From Sandaracinus amylolyticus (GTDB lineage Bacteria; Myxococcota_A; Polyangia; Polyangiales; Sandaracinaceae), in NCBI RefSeq assembly GCF_021631985.1, contig NZ_CP070225.1, forward strand, positions 6,386,001-6,450,000: a DNA stretch of 64,000 nucleotides, given 5' to 3'. The translations under genes were made by a program, and so were the position numbers. The notes below the pieces were generated by a model. That model did not search any database and was not told the origin of the DNA. It saw nothing but the letters and a program-made list of their open reading frames with translations. Of this stretch, positions 9,290-18,722 are shown one piece after another; position 1 is the stretch's first letter; every line of letters starts with the position of its first letter.

Positions 9290-10540
9290 ATGCGTCGCAC
9301 GCATGCCGGGCTGATCGCGCTCTCTCTCCTCGTCGCGAGCACGCCGCAGCTGGCGCGCGCGCAGATCGATCCCGAGCAGGCCGACCGCGCGCTCGCGACG
9401 TTCAGCCCCGAGGAGCTCGCGGCGATCTCGCCATTGCTGCGCACCGGCACCGTCGCGCTCGTCGAGTTCGTCGTCGACGGCACGCTGCCCGCGATCGTGA
9501 TCGCCACCGAGGTCGACGCGCCGCCCGCGGAGGTCGCGCGCGTGATCGGCGATCCCCGCCACTATCCCGACTTCATGCCCGCGCTCGACGAGGTGAACGT
9601 CGAGGCCGACACCGGCGATCAGCTCTCGTACTCGTGGGGATGGCACACCGCGATCTTCACGCTGCGCGGCAGCTACGCGATGCAACGCTTCGATCCGCCG
9701 GCGGGCCACGAGGAGCGCGGCTGGCGCTTCGTGGTGCGCAGCACCGGCGGCGATCTCGGTGCGGGCCGCACCGTGTGGCGCGTGCTGCCGCGCGAGGGCA
9801 ACCGCACGCTCTTGCTGACCAGCTCGCGGCTCGACTTCCGCGATGCGAACTACATCGCGCGCCAGCTCTCGAGCGCGAGCTCGTCGATGAACCGCACCGT
9901 CACGATCGCGATCAGCTTCGCGATGGTGCTGCGCACGCGCATCGAGGCCGAGCGTCGCGCCGGTCGGGTGCGCGCGCCCCTCGCGCCGCCTTCGGGCGAT
10001 CCCGAGCGCCCCGCGATCGATCCGGTCGCGATCGAGCGCGTGCTCGGGCGCGGCGATCTGATGTGGGTCGAGACGACCGGCGCCGACCTCGGGCGCATCG
10101 CGGTGATCGGCGCGATGCACACGCCGGTCGCGACCACGCGCGCGGCGATGCTCGATCCCCAGGGCTTCACCCAGGGCCTCCTCCAAGGCGCGCACGCGCG
10201 CATCCTCGAGCGCGACGAGCGCGGCACCCACTTCGAGTGGGGGATCGATCTGCCGCTCGTCGGCAGCTCGGGGCAGATGCGGCTCGGCGAGCAGCCCGAC
10301 GGTCGCGTGCACCTCGACGGAGTGCAGGGCGCGCTGCACGCGGCGCGGTGGCGCTTCGAGACGATCGCGCGTCCCTACGGCACGCTCGTGTTCACGTGGG
10401 GGCGCTTCGATCCCGCCGACGGGCTCTGGCTGCTCCGGGTCGTCACCGACGCCGACGCGGCATTCCGCCCCGGTCTCGGCAGCGCCACCCAGCTGATGAT
10501 GGTGCGCGGGCTCCGCACGCGACTGATCCGTGGCATCTGA
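9290..10540 (+). CDS. Exported protein with two START/SRPBCC-like domains
   Basis: A 416-residue protein with a clear signal peptide ending ARA-Q at about residue 24. Two halves (about 55-215 and 225-416) each look like the polyketide-cyclase/dehydrase SRPBCC fold: EVDAPPAEVARVIGDPRHYPDFMP is the classic first helix, and the second half carries a matching AMHTPVATTRAAMLD segment. Such domains bind hydrophobic ligands; a periplasmic location is unusual but known. No ligand can be named. It stands 45 bp after the kinase fusion in the same direction and may be co-transcribed. Confidence 0.7.
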   Translation: MRRTHAGLIALSLLVASTPQLARAQIDPEQADRALATFSPEELAAISPLLRTGTVALVEFVVDGTLPAIVIATEVDAPPAEVARVIGDPRHYPDFMPALDEVNVEADTGDQLSYSWGWHTAIFTLRGSYAMQRFDPPAGHEERGWRFVVRSTGGDLGAGRTVWRVLPREGNRTLLLTSSRLDFRDANYIARQLSSASSSMNRTVTIAISFAMVLRTRIEAERRAGRVRAPLAPPSGDPERPAIDPVAIERVLGRGDLMWVETTGADLGRIAVIGAMHTPVATTRAAMLDPQGFTQGLLQGAHARILERDERGTHFEWGIDLPLVGSSGQMRLGEQPDGRVHLDGVQGALHAARWRFETIARPYGTLVFTWGRFDPADGLWLLRVVTDADAAFRPGLGSATQLMMVRGLRTRLIRGI

Positions 10541-10691
10541 CCACGGGCGCACACCTCGCGATCGACGGAAAGTCGCCCAAGGACACAGAAATTCGCGGGG
10601 TCCACCATTGCGCGACCGAGAGGCCGCTCCTACATCGAGGAGCCCACCTCGCGCAGCTCGTCACCCTGCATTTCGGGAGAGCCTTCACGTG

Positions 10692-10817
10692 ATGACCATC
10701 CTCCTCGGTGTGCTCCTTCTCGTCGTCCTCTTCCTCGCGACGTCGAACGACGGCCCGGGATCGCCGACGCCCGCGCCGGTGCCGGTGCGCGTCGCGTCCC
10801 ACGCGCGCCGTCGCTGA
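10692..10817 (+). CDS. Possible small membrane protein
   Basis: A 41-residue frame: one hydrophobic helix (ILLGVLLLVVLFLA) followed by a Pro-rich, Arg-ending tail. A GGGAGA sequence lies about 11 nt upstream of the ATG. Size and composition fit a small single-pass protein, but without conservation data it is only a candidate. Confidence 0.4.
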   Translation: MTILLGVLLLVVLFLATSNDGPGSPTPAPVPVRVASHARRR

Positions 10818-11037
10818 CGCGCGGGCCTCGCCGCGTCACGAGGCCGGCGCCCACGCGGCGCCGATGCTCGCGCGCACGTGAGCGGGGCGACAACTCGCAT
10901 CGAAGCACGTCGCGTCGCTCGACGATCCACGCGCGAATCGTTCGCCCGCCGTGCGGGCACGAGCGCTGCTGACCGGGTCGCGTCCCGGAGCGCGTGGATG
11001 GTCGCTCCGGACGTGGACATCCACAGAAGGAGCAGCG

Positions 11038-11715
11038 ATGCGAGTGACGAAGCTGAGCGGTGTGCTCGCGGGCGTGACGGTGCTCGCCGTCGGCCTGACG
11101 GTGTCGGCACAGCGCGGGGGGACGGGGGGCACGACCGGTACGCAGCAGCCCGGCACCACGGCGCAGCCGCAGACCGGCACGACGCCGCAGCGGGGCGCGG
11201 CGGGCGGCGGTACCGCCGAGCAGATGCGCAACGAGGTGTGCCCGGTCGGGATCAGGGACATGCAGGTCCAGACCACGAACCTCGAGGAGGGCGGCACGCT
11301 CGTCTTCACGACCAGCGCCGCGAACGTGACCCAGCTGCGTGATCGCCTGAACCGGCTGGTGCAGATGCACCAGCAACAGATGGGTCAGCAGCAGCAGCAG
11401 ATGGGCGCGACCGGCGGCACCGCGACGCAACGCGGGACCACCGGCACGACGGGCCAGATGGCGCAGCAGCAGCCGCCGCAGCAGCCCGGCGCGACCGGCG
11501 GCACCGGCATGCAGCAGCAGCGCCGGTTCGCGGATCCGCAGGCGCTGATCCACCAGGGCCAGATCGAGATGGTCGAGATCCCGAACGGCGCGGTGCTGCT
11601 CATCCAGCTCCCGGATCAGCAGCGCGTGAGCGACCTGCGCAACGAGCTCCGCGAGGATGCGCGTGCGCTCCAGCAGGGCCGCTGTCCGCTCTCGCTGCAG
11701 GTCGAGAGCGCCTGA
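11038..11715 (+). CDS. Exported Gln/Gly/Thr-rich low-complexity protein
   Basis: A 225-residue protein starting at an ATG with GAAGGAG 6 nt upstream. A signal peptide ends near VSAQ (about residue 25). The body has two runs of Gly-Thr-Gln repeats (about 26-60 and 115-165), split by a compact segment with two Cys (EVCPVGIRDMQVQTTNLEEGG) and a poly-Gln coiled-coil-like piece (MHQQQMGQQQQQM). The C-terminus is again ordered and ends with a Cys (RCPLSLQV). No family recognised. The ordered segments could be one periplasmic domain interrupted by disordered linkers. Confidence 0.7.
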   Translation: MRVTKLSGVLAGVTVLAVGLTVSAQRGGTGGTTGTQQPGTTAQPQTGTTPQRGAAGGGTAEQMRNEVCPVGIRDMQVQTTNLEEGGTLVFTTSAANVTQLRDRLNRLVQMHQQQMGQQQQQMGATGGTATQRGTTGTTGQMAQQQPPQQPGATGGTGMQQQRRFADPQALIHQGQIEMVEIPNGAVLLIQLPDQQRVSDLRNELREDARALQQGRCPLSLQVESA

Positions 11716-11772
11716 TCGATCGCGTGATGACGAGCGCGCGCCGCGGGGCGATCCGCGGCGCGCGCGTTCGTT

Positions 11773-12258
11773 TCAGCGGGCGCGCTCGTAGGTCACGAAG
11801 CGGAACGGCAGCGCGTGCTTCGCGTCGATCGGATGCGCGACCTCGGACACCACGCGCCACGCGTCGCGCGAGAACGCCGGGAAGCGCGCATCGCCCTCGA
11901 CGTCGGCGTCGACCTCGGTGAGCTCGAGCACGTCGGCGCGCGGCAGGAACGCTGCGTACACCGCCTCGCCGCCGATCACCCAGAGCTCGCCCGCGTCACG
12001 CGTCGCCGCGATCGCCTCGTCGACCGAGCGCACCACGACGCAGCCCTCGATCGCCTCGTGCGAGCGCGTGAGCACGAGATTCGTGCGGTTCGCGAGCGGG
12101 CGACCGATCGACTCGTACGTCTTGCGCCCCATCACGACCGGCTTGCCCGACGTGAGCTCCTTGAAGCGCTTCAGGTCGTCGGGCAGTCGCCACGGCAGCG
12201 CGTTGTCGCGCCCGATGACGCCGTTGCGCGCGACCGCCGCGATCATCGCGACCTTCAT
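11773..12258 (-). CDS. folA: Dihydrofolate reductase
   Basis: A 161-residue DHFR, which reduces dihydrofolate to tetrahydrofolate with NADPH. Motifs in order: [25 protein letters not shown] (substrate and cofactor site with the catalytic acidic residue in the PDD segment), [13 protein letters not shown] (NADPH phosphate site) and [13 protein letters not shown]. The start ATG overlaps the thyA stop by 4 bp (ATGA), so the two are co-translated. The product regenerates the folate oxidised by thymidylate synthase. Confidence 0.95.
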   Translation of the reverse strand: MKVAMIAAVARNGVIGRDNALPWRLPDDLKRFKELTSGKPVVMGRKTYESIGRPLANRTNLVLTRSHEAIEGCVVVRSVDEAIAATRDAGELWVIGGEAVYAAFLPRADVLELTEVDADVEGDARFPAFSRDAWRVVSEVAHPIDAKHALPFRFVTYERAR

Positions 12259-13049
12259 ACCGCGACCGGCGCCTTGATCGCGGGGTGGTGCTGGTAGCCG
12301 TCGAACGTGATGTGCTCGTACCGGAACGCGTCGATGTCGCGCACGCTGGGATCGAGCACCAGCTTCGGCAGCGGCAGGGGCTCGCGCGCGAGCTGCACGT
12401 CCGCTTGCTCGACGTGGTTGAGGTAGAGGTGCACGTCGCCGAGCGCGTGCACGAAGTCGCCGACCTCGAGCCCCGCGACCTGCGCGATCATGTGCGTGAG
12501 CAGCGCGTAGCTCGCGATGTTGAACGGCACGCCGAGGAACACGTCGGCGCTGCGCTGGTAGAGCTGGCAGCTGAGGCGACCGTCGGCGACGTAGAGCTGG
12601 AAGAGCGCGTGGCAGGGCTGCAGCGCCATGCGCGGGAGATCGGCGACGTTCCACGCGCTGACGAGCAGACGGCGCGAGTCGGGGTTGCGGCGCAGCTCGT
12701 CGATCACGTTGCGCACCTGATCGATCGGCGCGCCGTCGGGGCCCGGCCACTTGCGCCACTGCACGCCGTACACCGGGCCGAGCTCGCCCTCCGCGTCGGC
12801 CCACTCGTCCCAGATCGTCACGCCGTGCTCGCGCAGGTACGCCACGTTCGACTCGCCGCGCAGGAACCACAGCAGCTCGTGCACCACCGACTTCAGGTGG
12901 ATCTTCTTGGTCGTCACGAGCGGGAAGCCCTCGCGCAGATCGAAGCGGAGCTGCTCGCCGAAGAGGCTCAGCGTGCCGGTGCCGGTGCGATCTCCCTTGC
13001 GCGTGCCGTGGTGCCGGATCTTGCGGAGGAGCTCGAGGTACTGGCGCAT
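12255..13049 (-). CDS. thyA: Thymidylate synthase
   Basis: A 264-residue classical ThyA, which methylates dUMP to dTMP using methylene-tetrahydrofolate. Visible are [11 protein letters not shown] (phosphate-binding Arg loop), PPCH-type active site as [12 protein letters not shown] (catalytic Cys), the [18 protein letters not shown] dUMP site and [15 protein letters not shown]. The length is standard. First gene of the thyA-folA pair; the 95-bp gap to the divergent gene at 13145 should hold both promoters. Confidence 0.97.
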   Translation of the reverse strand: MRQYLELLRKIRHHGTRKGDRTGTGTLSLFGEQLRFDLREGFPLVTTKKIHLKSVVHELLWFLRGESNVAYLREHGVTIWDEWADAEGELGPVYGVQWRKWPGPDGAPIDQVRNVIDELRRNPDSRRLLVSAWNVADLPRMALQPCHALFQLYVADGRLSCQLYQRSADVFLGVPFNIASYALLTHMIAQVAGLEVGDFVHALGDVHLYLNHVEQADVQLAREPLPLPKLVLDPSVRDIDAFRYEHITFDGYQHHPAIKAPVAV

Positions 13050-13144
13050 GGCCGCGCGAGTCTTGCCCGGGGTCCCTGGCGGAACAAGCAGGCTCGCGAG
13101 CGGTTCTTTGCCGCAACGCCCGTTTTTGCGTAGTAGTCCGCCGG

Positions 13145-13684
13145 ATGCAGCGCTGCCCTCACTGCGAGACCGACCTCCCGCAGCCGAACCCCGCGATCTG
13201 CCCGTCCTGCGGTGAGTCGCTCGGCGAGCCTCCGCGCGCTGCCGCTGTCACGGTGGCAAGGGGCGAGGCACCGGTGCCGGAGCGCGTGATCTTCGAGGGC
13301 CACCCTGCTCTCGTGCCCGGCGTGCTCGAGGCGCTCTTCGCCGTGCTCACGCTCGGGCTCGGGCTCGTGTGGCTCTGGGTCCGCTCGCGCGGCACGCACT
13401 ACAAGCTCACGACGAGCCGCGTGGTGATCGAGTCGGGGATGCTGAACAAGAAGATCGAGCAGATCGATCTCTATCGCGTCGACGACTACGCGGTCGATCT
13501 ACCGCTCGGCCAGCGCCTGCTCGGCACCGGGAACCTCACGCTCGCGACCACCGATCGCAGCGCGAAGGGCGAGGTCCGGCTGGCGCACCTGCGCACCGAC
13601 GTGCGCGCGCTCTACGAGCAGCTCCGCGCTGCGACCGAGGCCGACAAGGCGCGTCGCGGCGTGCGGCGCTTCGATTCCGTTTGA
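13145..13684 (+). CDS. Zinc-ribbon plus PH-domain membrane protein
   Basis: A 179-residue protein. Residues 1-25 form a zinc ribbon with two CxxC pairs (CPHC, CPSC). One or two hydrophobic helices follow at about 58-80 ([17 protein letters not shown]). A bacterial PH (DUF304/bPH2) domain then runs from about 85 to 155, with [29 protein letters not shown], where the T-x-x-R-(V/L) and basic loop are typical. Such proteins are membrane-anchored with unknown roles. It is convergent with nothing and lies 9 bp ahead of the next lipoprotein gene. Confidence 0.8.
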   Translation: MQRCPHCETDLPQPNPAICPSCGESLGEPPRAAAVTVARGEAPVPERVIFEGHPALVPGVLEALFAVLTLGLGLVWLWVRSRGTHYKLTTSRVVIESGMLNKKIEQIDLYRVDDYAVDLPLGQRLLGTGNLTLATTDRSAKGEVRLAHLRTDVRALYEQLRAATEADKARRGVRRFDSV

Positions 13685-13693
13685 GAGGGCACG

Positions 13694-14824
13694 ATGCAGA
13701 TTTTGCGGGTTCGCGGACTGACCGCCGCGAAGGGTTCGATTCCGATGATGGCCGCGCTGGTGATCGCACACGCGCTGGTCGCGTGTGGTGGCGCGAGGCC
13801 GATCCAGGACGATGATGCGGTCGCGGCGGACGAGGAGGGCGGAGGACGTCGCGCGCGGCGCGCGCCCCGCGCCGGCGAGCGTGCCGACGAGGAGGAGGAG
13901 GAGGCCGAGCCGTCGTCCGGCGACGAGGGCGGCGACGAGGAGCCGATCGCCGAGGGCGAGGTCGACTTCCCGCTCGGCGAGCGTGTGGTGATCCCGGGCA
14001 CCGGCGTGAGCGTGGAGCCGCCGCGTGGCACCGAGCGCTCGGCGTCGGGCTCGACGCTCGTGCACCCGCGCCGTCGATTGCAGATCGTGATCGCCGCGGC
14101 CGAGGGTGATCTCTCGGTGCACCAGCAGTTCCGCAGCGGTCTGCGCGCGTCGGCCGAGGAGCTCGAGAGCGAGGAGATCCAGCTGAACGGCGTGCCCGCG
14201 ACGCTGGTCGTGGATCGCATGGAGCAGGGCCAGACCGAGCTCGAGCGCGTGTGGGTCGTCGCGCGTCAGGGCACGCGCAGCGTCGCGGTGATGGGGCTCT
14301 ACGCGGCGAGCCGCAGCGAGCAGATGCGCGCGTACCTGCGCACGAGCGTGCTGACGACGCAGATCGATCCGGCGGTGGCGATCGATCCCGAGGCGGCGCT
14401 CGGATACCGCATCGATCCCGGCACCGGGCTGCAGCTCGTGCGCGCGGCGAGCACGAACGTGACGTACTCGACGGACGGCCAGCCGCCGCCGGGCGTGGGT
14501 CAGCCGATGATGCTGCTGATGCCGCTGCCGATCGACGTGCCGGCGACGGAGCGCACCGAGCTCTGCCCGCAGATCCTCGGCCAGCTCGTGCAGCTCTCGG
14601 GCGGCCCCGACCTGCAGCAAGGAACGATCGAGGGCGGCGAGCTCTCGGGATGCGATCGCTCGGTGACGACGACCGAAGAGCCGCGCCTCGCGACGTACAC
14701 CGCGCTGGTGTTCCGCGGCGACGCGGCGTTCATGATCCTCGGCAGCACCGAGGCGAGCGGCGCCACGCGCTGGCTCCCGCGCTTCCGCGCCGCGGCGCGC
14801 ACCCTGACGCCCGTCGCACGCTGA
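13694..14824 (+). CDS. Lipoprotein, unknown function
   Basis: A 376-residue protein, start ATG 9 bp after the PH-domain gene. A hydrophobic segment ending HALVACGG gives a lipobox with Cys near residue 31. Residues ~35-90 are an Asp/Glu/Arg-rich disordered linker. The remainder is a mixed alpha/beta body with three Cys (CPQ, CDRS) and no recognised motif. An alternative start at the second Met (SIPMMAAL) would give a shorter signal. Likely co-transcribed with the preceding gene. Confidence 0.65.
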   Translation: MQILRVRGLTAAKGSIPMMAALVIAHALVACGGARPIQDDDAVAADEEGGGRRARRAPRAGERADEEEEEAEPSSGDEGGDEEPIAEGEVDFPLGERVVIPGTGVSVEPPRGTERSASGSTLVHPRRRLQIVIAAAEGDLSVHQQFRSGLRASAEELESEEIQLNGVPATLVVDRMEQGQTELERVWVVARQGTRSVAVMGLYAASRSEQMRAYLRTSVLTTQIDPAVAIDPEAALGYRIDPGTGLQLVRAASTNVTYSTDGQPPPGVGQPMMLLMPLPIDVPATERTELCPQILGQLVQLSGGPDLQQGTIEGGELSGCDRSVTTTEEPRLATYTALVFRGDAAFMILGSTEASGATRWLPRFRAAARTLTPVAR

Positions 14825-15335
14825 GGAGCGCAGGAGCTCCGCCGAGGGCAGCGGAGTCTTTCCGCTGAGGAGAGCGGGACGGGCAGGAGGGAGAGCACGA
14901 TGTCTCTCTTCCGACTGCCCGCCTCACGAGAAGTCGGTTCTCCAATCGGATGGAATTTCCGAAGCGCTCGGCTCTTGGTTCCTGCTGCGCTCGCTGCTCT
15001 CTTCGGAGGAGAGGTTTCCGAGGAGAGCAGGAGGGTTAGGAAGACCACGGCAATGCGCCCGCAGTCGTCACGACGCACCCGCAGTGCGTCGCCGTCGATT
15101 CGTCGTCCCTACCCGCCAATTTCCTGAGTCCGAGCTCGATGAAGAGCCAGTGGGTCGACCAGAAGACCCATCCACGTGGTCTTCCTTCTCCTCCTGCTCT
15201 CCTCAAAGATCTCGTCGTCCGGGCCTATCTCGCCCAACAGGTCCACCAGAAGACCCCCTACGTGGTCTTCTTTCTCCCTCTTGCTCTCCTCAGCGGAAGC
15301 TCCGTTCTTTTGGAATTTCCTGAGCGGAGTGAGGC
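14825..15335. repeat. Intergenic repeat cluster with hairpins
   Basis: About 510 bp with no credible gene. One 29-30-bp motif occurs at 15020-15048 (plus), and in reverse orientation at 15176-15204 and 15262-15291. Each inverted copy starts inside a hairpin: GAAGACC 15162-15168 pairs with GGTCTTC 15178-15184, and AGAAGACC 15248-15255 pairs with GGTCTTCT 15264-15271 (8-bp stem, 8-nt loop). The two hairpins are 87 bp apart. TGGAATTTCC recurs at 14951-14960 and 15311-15320, bracketing the cluster. It lies between converging genes (lipoprotein and Hsp70), so a role in transcript ends is possible. Confidence 0.65.
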
Positions 15336-17171
15336 TCACCCGAGCGCCAGCTTGATCTCGCTCGCGAGCGCTTCGAGCTCTCGCGCGTGGCGCATCAGGT
15401 CGCGCGGATCGCTGTCCCGCGCGACCGCGCGCACGTGCTCCGCGATCTCGCGCGCCTTCGTGATCGCGGTCGGCGCGATCGTGATGCGCGCGATGCGTCG
15501 CTCGGCCTCGGGCAGCACGCGATCGATCTCCGCGAGCGCGACCTCGAGGCCCTGGCGCGCGCGCTCGTGCTCCTCGAGGCGGCGGCGCTCGGCCATGTAC
15601 GACTGCGCCTCGTGCATCATCCGCGCGATCTCCGCGTCGTCGAGGCCGGTCTGCGCGACGACCTCGATCGCCTGCGCCTCGCCGCTCTCCACGTCCATCG
15701 CCGCGACGCGGAAGATGCCGTCCTCGTCGATCTCGAACTCGACCTCGATCTCGACCTCGCCCGCCGGCGCGCGGCGCAGCCCGGTCAGCGCGAACTGCGC
15801 GAGGAAGTCGTTCTCGCGCGCGATCTCGCTCTCGCCCTGCAGCACGACGATCTTCACGACCTGCTGATCGTCGCGGCTGGTCGCGAACACGCTCGTCGTG
15901 CGCGTCGGCACCGTCGTGTTCGCGGGCACCAGCACGTCGTAGCGCCCACCCGCGACCATGATGCCGAGCGAGTGCGCGGTGACGTCGCGCAGCGGCATCG
16001 TGCCGCCCGGGAACACGCCGCTCTGGGCCTCGCCCTGGATCGAGAACGCAGTGATCGCCGCGCCGAGCGCGACGACCTCGTCGGGGTGCACGCCGCGACA
16101 GGGCTCGCGCTCGAAGAACTCGGTGACCGCGCGCTGGATCGCGGGCATGCGCGTCATGCCGCCGACGAGGATCACCTCGTCGACGTCGTTCACGCGGATC
16201 TCGGCGAGCCGCAGCGCGCGCTCGCAGATCTGCAGGCTGCGCGTGACGAGATCCCCGGTCATGCGCTCGAGCTGCGCGCGCGCGAGGCGGGTGTCGAGGT
16301 GGAACGCGCCCTCGGGGCCGTTCGCGAGGAAGGGCAGCTGGATCTCGGCCTCGTGCGTCTCGCTGAGCTCGCACTTCGCCTTCTGCGCGGCCTCGCGCAG
16401 GCGCTGCAGCGCCGTGGGATCGTCGCGCAGGACGATGCCGTGGCGCTTCTCGATGCTCGCGAGCAGCCACGCGAGCACGCGATGATCGAAGTCCTCGCCG
16501 CCGAGGTACGAGTCGCCGGTCGTCGCGATCACGTCGAAGCCGACGGTGGGATCGACGCGCACGATCGAGACGTCGAAGGTGCCGCCGCCCATGTCGTAGA
16601 CGACGATCGTCTTGCGCTCCTCGCGCTCGAACCCGTACGCGATGGCCGCCGCGGTGGGCTCGTTGAGGATGCGGACGACCTCGAGCCCCGCGATGCGCCC
16701 GGCATCGCGCACCGCCTGGCGCTGGGTGTCGTTGAAGTACGCGGGCACCGTCACGACCGCGCGATCCACCACGTCGCCGAGCCGCTCCTCCGCGACGATC
16801 CGCATCTCGTGGAGCAGCATCGCGGAGAGCTCGGGCACCGAGTACGAGCGCCCGCGCAGCTCGATGCGCGCGTCGCCGTTCGGACCTTCGACGATGCGGA
16901 ACGCGCTGTGGTCGATCGCGTGCCGCACCTGCGGCGAGTCGTAGGGACGACCGATCAGGCGCTTGGCCGCGTGCACGGTGTGCTCGGGGTTCATCACCGC
17001 CTGGCGCGCCGCGAGCTGTCCGACGAGGCGACGCCCGTCCTCGGTCACCGCGATGACCGAGGGTGTCGTCTTGTATCCCGCACGATTCTGCAGCGCTCTC
17101 GGACGGAATCCGTCGACGGCTGCGACACAGCAATTCGTCGTGCCGAGGTCGATACCGACGACGCGGGGCAT
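15336..17171 (-). CDS. Hsp70 / DnaK-family chaperone
   Basis: A 611-residue Hsp70. ATPase domain: [38 protein letters not shown] and [11 protein letters not shown]. The substrate domain follows from about residue 385, then a helical lid. The tail is short and lacks the EEVD-like/Glu-rich end of housekeeping DnaK. No dnaJ or grpE is adjacent, so it is probably a paralogue (DnaK-like or HscA-like) rather than the main chaperone. I chose ATG at 17171, where the conserved N-terminus begins. It sits 87 bp beyond the end of the type II secretion operon on the same strand. Confidence 0.9.
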   Translation of the reverse strand: MPRVVGIDLGTTNCCVAAVDGFRPRALQNRAGYKTTPSVIAVTEDGRRLVGQLAARQAVMNPEHTVHAAKRLIGRPYDSPQVRHAIDHSAFRIVEGPNGDARIELRGRSYSVPELSAMLLHEMRIVAEERLGDVVDRAVVTVPAYFNDTQRQAVRDAGRIAGLEVVRILNEPTAAAIAYGFEREERKTIVVYDMGGGTFDVSIVRVDPTVGFDVIATTGDSYLGGEDFDHRVLAWLLASIEKRHGIVLRDDPTALQRLREAAQKAKCELSETHEAEIQLPFLANGPEGAFHLDTRLARAQLERMTGDLVTRSLQICERALRLAEIRVNDVDEVILVGGMTRMPAIQRAVTEFFEREPCRGVHPDEVVALGAAITAFSIQGEAQSGVFPGGTMPLRDVTAHSLGIMVAGGRYDVLVPANTTVPTRTTSVFATSRDDQQVVKIVVLQGESEIARENDFLAQFALTGLRRAPAGEVEIEVEFEIDEDGIFRVAAMDVESGEAQAIEVVAQTGLDDAEIARMMHEAQSYMAERRRLEEHERARQGLEVALAEIDRVLPEAERRIARITIAPTAITKAREIAEHVRAVARDSDPRDLMRHARELEALASEIKLALG

Positions 17172-17258
17172 CGCGCGAACATGCCCGTGTACCGAGACAC
17201 TGTCGACAGCGGTGGCGGCGGATGTGTGAGGTTCACCGCCCGTGCGGCGCACGAAATC

Positions 17259-18722
17259 TCACGCGAGCTGCGCGTACCAGCCGGCGAGCATCGCGATCTG
17301 CGCGATCAGCAGCGGTGCGTACAGCGCGCTGCCGGACCACGAGAGCGGCTCGCGGGTGAGCGAGGGCACGAGGGTCCAGCCGAGCACGTGCAGCGGCAGC
17401 AGGTACGCGGTGACGATGTTCCAGTCACCGTAGAGCCCGAAGTCGAAGCTCCAGAAGATCACGACCGAGAGCGCGCCCGACGCGGCCGCGAGCAGGAAGA
17501 GCGCGCGTCGCACGCCGAACGCGTCGGTGCGCGCGCCGACGCGGCCGGGGATCCACGCGAGCGCGAGGAAGGGTGCCGCGAGCGCGCCCATCGCCCACGC
17601 GTTCGCGAGCTCGATGCGATGCAGGCGCGAGAGCAGCGCGTAGTAGATCGTGATCGACGGCGGGTGCAGCGGATCGAACTCGAGCGGCAGGAACCGTCGC
17701 GCATCGCCGCCGCCCTCGATGTTGCCGAGATCACCGCGCGCGTAGTGCGGCAGCACCGCGGACGCGAGCCACGGCACGAGCGTCAGCGCGAGCACGAGGA
17801 TCCAGCTCGTCGACGCGCGCAGGCCCCGCCCCGGGCGCAGGTGCAGGAAGAGCACGCTCGGCAGGAGCGACACGCACGCGGCGTGCGACGCGAGCGCGAT
17901 GCCGAGCGCGGAGTGCGCGACGATCTCGCTGGGCAGGATCGCTTCGCCGCTCGCGCGCGAGACACGAACGCCCGCCGCGAGATAGACCGCGATCGCGGTG
18001 AACGCGACGCACGTCGTCTCCACGTACCCGAGGAGCTGCACCACGCCGCCGGTGGTCGCGATGCCCAGCGCGATCACGACGCGCTCGGGGTGCGATCGCC
18101 CGAGCGTGCGCCCGAGATCGATCGCCGAAGCGAGGAAGAGCCCCGCGCACACGAACGTGACGAGCTCGATCGCGTCGCGCATCTCGACGGCGCCGTGCTG
18201 CAGCTTCTCGAGCAGCCGGTGCATGCCGACGAAGAGATCGGCGGTGAGCGCCTCCGCCGCGAAGCCGCCGCGACGCGTCGCGAGATGCCCAGCGAGCGCG
18301 GGCCCGTCGCCGAAGAGCGCGTTGCGCGCGGGATCGACCTGCAGCCACCACGCGCCCAGCGCGCCGATCGCGATCGCGCCGATCGACACCGCCGCGGTGC
18401 GGCGTGGGGCGCGCGCGACGTCGCCCACCGGCGCGCGACGGATCGCGAGCACCGCGAGGGCCGCGGCTGCCAGCGCGAGGACGAGCGGTGCGTAGCGCGC
18501 GACGCTCGACCAACCGCGCATGCCCGCGAGCGACCACAGGCGATCGAATGGCACGTGCGTGAAGTGCGTGATCGCGACCTCGACCACACCGCGCTCGTCG
18601 GTGAGCGTCGTGTCGCGAACGCCGGACAGCCACGCGATGACGCCCGCGGCCGCGACGCCCGAGAGCACGAGCGCGACGCGCGTGGCGATCGCCGCGAGCC
18701 CGATCCTGCGCGCGGAGCTCAC
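17259..18722 (-). CDS. Polytopic membrane protein coupled to gspN
   Basis: A 487-residue protein with roughly ten or more hydrophobic helices, beginning at a GTG that overlaps the gspN stop (GTGA). Loops carry few charges and the C-terminus ends after a final helix near WYAQLA. The long periplasmic-type segment RGDLGNIEGGGDARRFLPLEFDPLHPPSI between helices recalls GT-C/mannosyltransferase-like membrane enzymes, but I see no diagnostic DxD or ED motif and leave it unassigned. Its translational coupling to a secretion operon is the only functional clue. Confidence 0.7.
   Translation of the reverse strand: MSSARRIGLAAIATRVALVLSGVAAAGVIAWLSGVRDTTLTDERGVVEVAITHFTHVPFDRLWSLAGMRGWSSVARYAPLVLALAAAALAVLAIRRAPVGDVARAPRRTAAVSIGAIAIGALGAWWLQVDPARNALFGDGPALAGHLATRRGGFAAEALTADLFVGMHRLLEKLQHGAVEMRDAIELVTFVCAGLFLASAIDLGRTLGRSHPERVVIALGIATTGGVVQLLGYVETTCVAFTAIAVYLAAGVRVSRASGEAILPSEIVAHSALGIALASHAACVSLLPSVLFLHLRPGRGLRASTSWILVLALTLVPWLASAVLPHYARGDLGNIEGGGDARRFLPLEFDPLHPPSITIYYALLSRLHRIELANAWAMGALAAPFLALAWIPGRVGARTDAFGVRRALFLLAAASGALSVVIFWSFDFGLYGDWNIVTAYLLPLHVLGWTLVPSLTREPLSWSGSALYAPLLIAQIAMLAGWYAQLA

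Noticed and set aside
12255-13049. Separate gene in the other frames of thyA/folA
   Set aside because: Both enzymes are intact on the minus strand and account for the stretch.
15109-15335. Coding readthrough of the repeat cluster (EESRRRRKTT-like)
   Set aside because: The Hsp70 frame stops at 15336; the open frame here is another phase and the DNA is better explained as inverted repeats.
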